A stretch of DNA of 64,000 nt from Kaistia terrae (GTDB taxonomy: Bacteria; Pseudomonadota; Alphaproteobacteria; Rhizobiales; Kaistiaceae), in assembly GCF_026344005.1 (NCBI RefSeq), contig NZ_JAPKNH010000011.1:83858-147857 (forward strand), in the 5' to 3' direction. How positions within the stretch are numbered: position 1 is the stretch's first letter; every line of letters starts with the position of its first letter. Under the pieces are notes generated by a model. It made no database searches. It was not told where the DNA came from and worked only from the letters and a program-made list of their open reading frames with translations. Shown here one piece after another: positions 62,571 through 64,000 of this stretch. The position numbers and the translations under genes are program-made.

Positions 62571-63191
62571 ATGAACCACGCGAATAGCCGGCTTTCGGCA
62601 CGCGAGCTTGCTGTAAGTCGCGGCGGCCGCAGCATTTTTTCCCAAATCAGCTTTGCCGTCGCATCAACGGAGTTGCTGGCCGTCACCGGGGCCAATGGCG
62701 CGGGCAAATCGACGCTGCTGCGCGCGGTCGCGGGACTGCTGCCGATCGCCTCCGGCACGATTCGATTCGACGATGCGCGAAATAGCGACGCGACGACTAG
62801 CGAAAGCGCTCATTATTTCGGCCATCTGGACGGTTTGAAGCCAGCCTTGAGCGTATTCGACAATCTGGCGCTGTGGACGCGCATTGCCGGCAAACCGGGG
62901 CTTTCGACGCTGGAAGCGCTGGAAAAGGTCGAATTGGACCACCTCGATGACCTGCCGGCCGGCTATCTATCCGCCGGACAGAGGCGGCGCGCCAGTCTCG
63001 CGCGGCTGCTCGTCGTGCGGCGTCCGATCTGGCTGCTCGACGAACCGACCTCGGCGCTCGACGCCCGCTCGGAAGAAACGTTTGGCGCCCTTCTGGCGGA
63101 ACATCTTGCCGAAGGCGGCCTGGCGCTGGCCGCGACACATCGTCCCCTCCCCGTCGCCAGTACCGCGACGCTCGCGCTCGGTGCCGCATGA
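62571..63191 (+). CDS. ccmA: Haem exporter ATP-binding protein CcmA
   Basis: ATPase of the CcmABCD complex that releases haem-loaded CcmE for cytochrome c maturation. The 206 residues contain Walker A GANGAGKSTLL, the CcmA-type YFGHLDGLKPALSVFDNL, signature LSAGQRRRASLARLL and Walker B IWLLDEPTSALD. GGAGCG precedes the ATG. It overlaps ccmB by four bases. Confidence 0.95.
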   Translation: MNHANSRLSARELAVSRGGRSIFSQISFAVASTELLAVTGANGAGKSTLLRAVAGLLPIASGTIRFDDARNSDATTSESAHYFGHLDGLKPALSVFDNLALWTRIAGKPGLSTLEALEKVELDHLDDLPAGYLSAGQRRRASLARLLVVRRPIWLLDEPTSALDARSEETFGALLAEHLAEGGLALAATHRPLPVASTATLALGAA

Positions 63192-63859
63192 CCGGCTTCT
63201 TTTTCGGCCTGATCGGACGGACGGTGCGCCTCTCCCTGGGCGCGGGCGGCGGCGCTTTTGTCGGGCTTATCTTCTTTCTTTCGGTTGTCGCCGTGGTGCC
63301 GTTCGGCGTCGGGCCGGACATGAAGCTGCTCGCCCGCATCGGCCCGGCCATGCTGTGGATCGCGGCGCTGCTTGCCACCCTGCTCGGCCTCGACCGGCTG
63401 TTTCAGGACGACCGCGACGACGGCAGCCTCGATCAGTTCATGCTCTCCGGCCTGCCGCTGGAACTGATCGTGCTCGCAAAAGCGATAGGCCACTGGCTGG
63501 CGACCGGCCTGCCGCTGGTGCTGGGCGCGCCGGTGTTTGGACTGATCCTCGGCATGGACGCGCAGGCGATCGGGCTGGTGACGCTGACGCTGCTGATCGG
63601 CACGCCGGCGTTGATTTTCATTGGTGCGATCGGCGCTGCGCTGATCACGGCGCTGCGCCGGGGCGGATTGCTGGTGGCGATCCTGGTGCTGCCCTTTACC
63701 ATCCCTGTGCTGATCTTCGGCGTCAGCACGATAACGGCGGCAACGACGACCGGCATGCCGGTCCTGAACCCGATGTTGATCCTCGTGGCCCTGACCATGG
63801 CCAGCGCCGTGATCGGACCTGTCGCCGGCGCGGCAGCGCTGCGGGCCGGGATGGACTGA
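63188..63859 (+). CDS. ccmB: Haem exporter membrane protein CcmB
   Basis: A 223-residue inner-membrane subunit with six hydrophobic helices; FFFLSVVAVVPFGVGPD-like start region, LASLLGLDRLFQDD-like stretch (here LATLLGLDRLFQDDRDDGSLDQ), and VLPFTIPVLIFG. Partner of CcmA. ccmC, which normally follows, lies past the window end if present. Confidence 0.94.
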   Translation: MTGFFFGLIGRTVRLSLGAGGGAFVGLIFFLSVVAVVPFGVGPDMKLLARIGPAMLWIAALLATLLGLDRLFQDDRDDGSLDQFMLSGLPLELIVLAKAIGHWLATGLPLVLGAPVFGLILGMDAQAIGLVTLTLLIGTPALIFIGAIGAALITALRRGGLLVAILVLPFTIPVLIFGVSTITAATTTGMPVLNPMLILVALTMASAVIGPVAGAAALRAGMD

Positions 63860-63888
63860 GTTTTCCCGCTAGCGTCCCGGGCCTCTGC

Positions 63889-63934
63889 CATCATCCTGAG
63901 GTGCTTCGCGTGAGCGAAGCCTCGAAGGAGGGTC
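63889..63934. repeat. REP-like family D unit
   Basis: CATCATCCTGAGGTGCTTCGCGTGAGCGAAGCCTCGAAGGAGGGTCC, hairpin GCTTCGC-GTGA-GCGAAGC, 29 bases after ccmB. Its presence may separate ccmB from the next gene's transcript. Confidence 0.8.
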
Positions 63935-64000
63935 CAGCGGGCACTCCGTCTTGGAGTCGGCGAAACCCGCCCGCAATCTCCACCAAGAGAACTCCCTGGC

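Overview
The window is ordinary chromosomal core sequence from an aerobic, GC-rich alphaproteobacterium, most likely of the order Hyphomicrobiales (Rhizobiales). The signs are the fabA-fabB-fabI operon, an F1-only atpHAGDC cluster behind priA, a zapE/mdh/sucCD/sucAB/lpdA block, an sdhCDAB operon, acnA divergent from ccmAB, a DUF2794 protein, an Omp19-type lipoprotein and a structured leader of the ybhL type before a Bax-inhibitor-1 gene. I cannot name the genus. I found 58 protein genes and no rRNA, tRNA, prophage, insertion sequence or CRISPR array.

Layout. 1-8.5 kb: glucokinase, a repeat-filled 0.8-kb gap, a DUF2442 protein, HrpB helicase, two methionine-salvage genes (mtnC, mtnA), and an efflux pump divergent from its probable ArsR-type regulator. 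8.5-13.3 kb: a small secreted protein, the unsaturated fatty acid operon fabA-fabB-fabI, rppH and an RcnB-like periplasmic protein. 13.4-20.8 kb: F1 ATP synthase genes and priA. 20.9-27.3 kb: a monooxygenase-like protein, XerC, a methyltransferase/regulator pair, an Hsp70-like chaperone and a metabolite transporter. 27.5-38.1 kb: zapE and the mdh-sucC-sucD-sucA-sucB-lpdA tract, all leftward. 38.1-43.6 kb: the Omp19-like lipoprotein, small genes, and the sdh operon with an extra DUF3052 gene inside it. 43.8-50.4 kb: RidA, leuB, rpmF, a GGDEF/EAL protein, and housekeeping enzymes. 50.5-55.9 kb: a TesA-like esterase divergent from the YbbA-YbbP ABC system, the BI-1 protein with its leader RNA, an acetyltransferase and DUF2794. 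56.4-64 kb: htpG, DUF1223, acnA, ccmA and ccmB (the ccm cluster runs off the window).

How they fit together. Much of the window serves respiratory metabolism: aconitase, succinyl-CoA synthetase, 2-oxoglutarate dehydrogenase with its E3, malate and succinate dehydrogenases, ATP synthase F1 and cytochrome c maturation. The sdhC and mdh promoters look alike (same -35/-10 spacing, a shared stretch around the -10) and each has a TTAC(G/C)TAAACGTAA palindrome between promoter and start codon, which suggests one regulator for both.

Intergenic space is littered with four families of palindromic REP-like repeats, mostly at gene 3' ends. No clearly new multi-gene system was found. The observations most worth checking are regulatory: the shared TCA-cycle motif, the paired ArsR operators, the ybhL-type leader, a terminator splitting the suc genes, and a possible small RNA before htpG.
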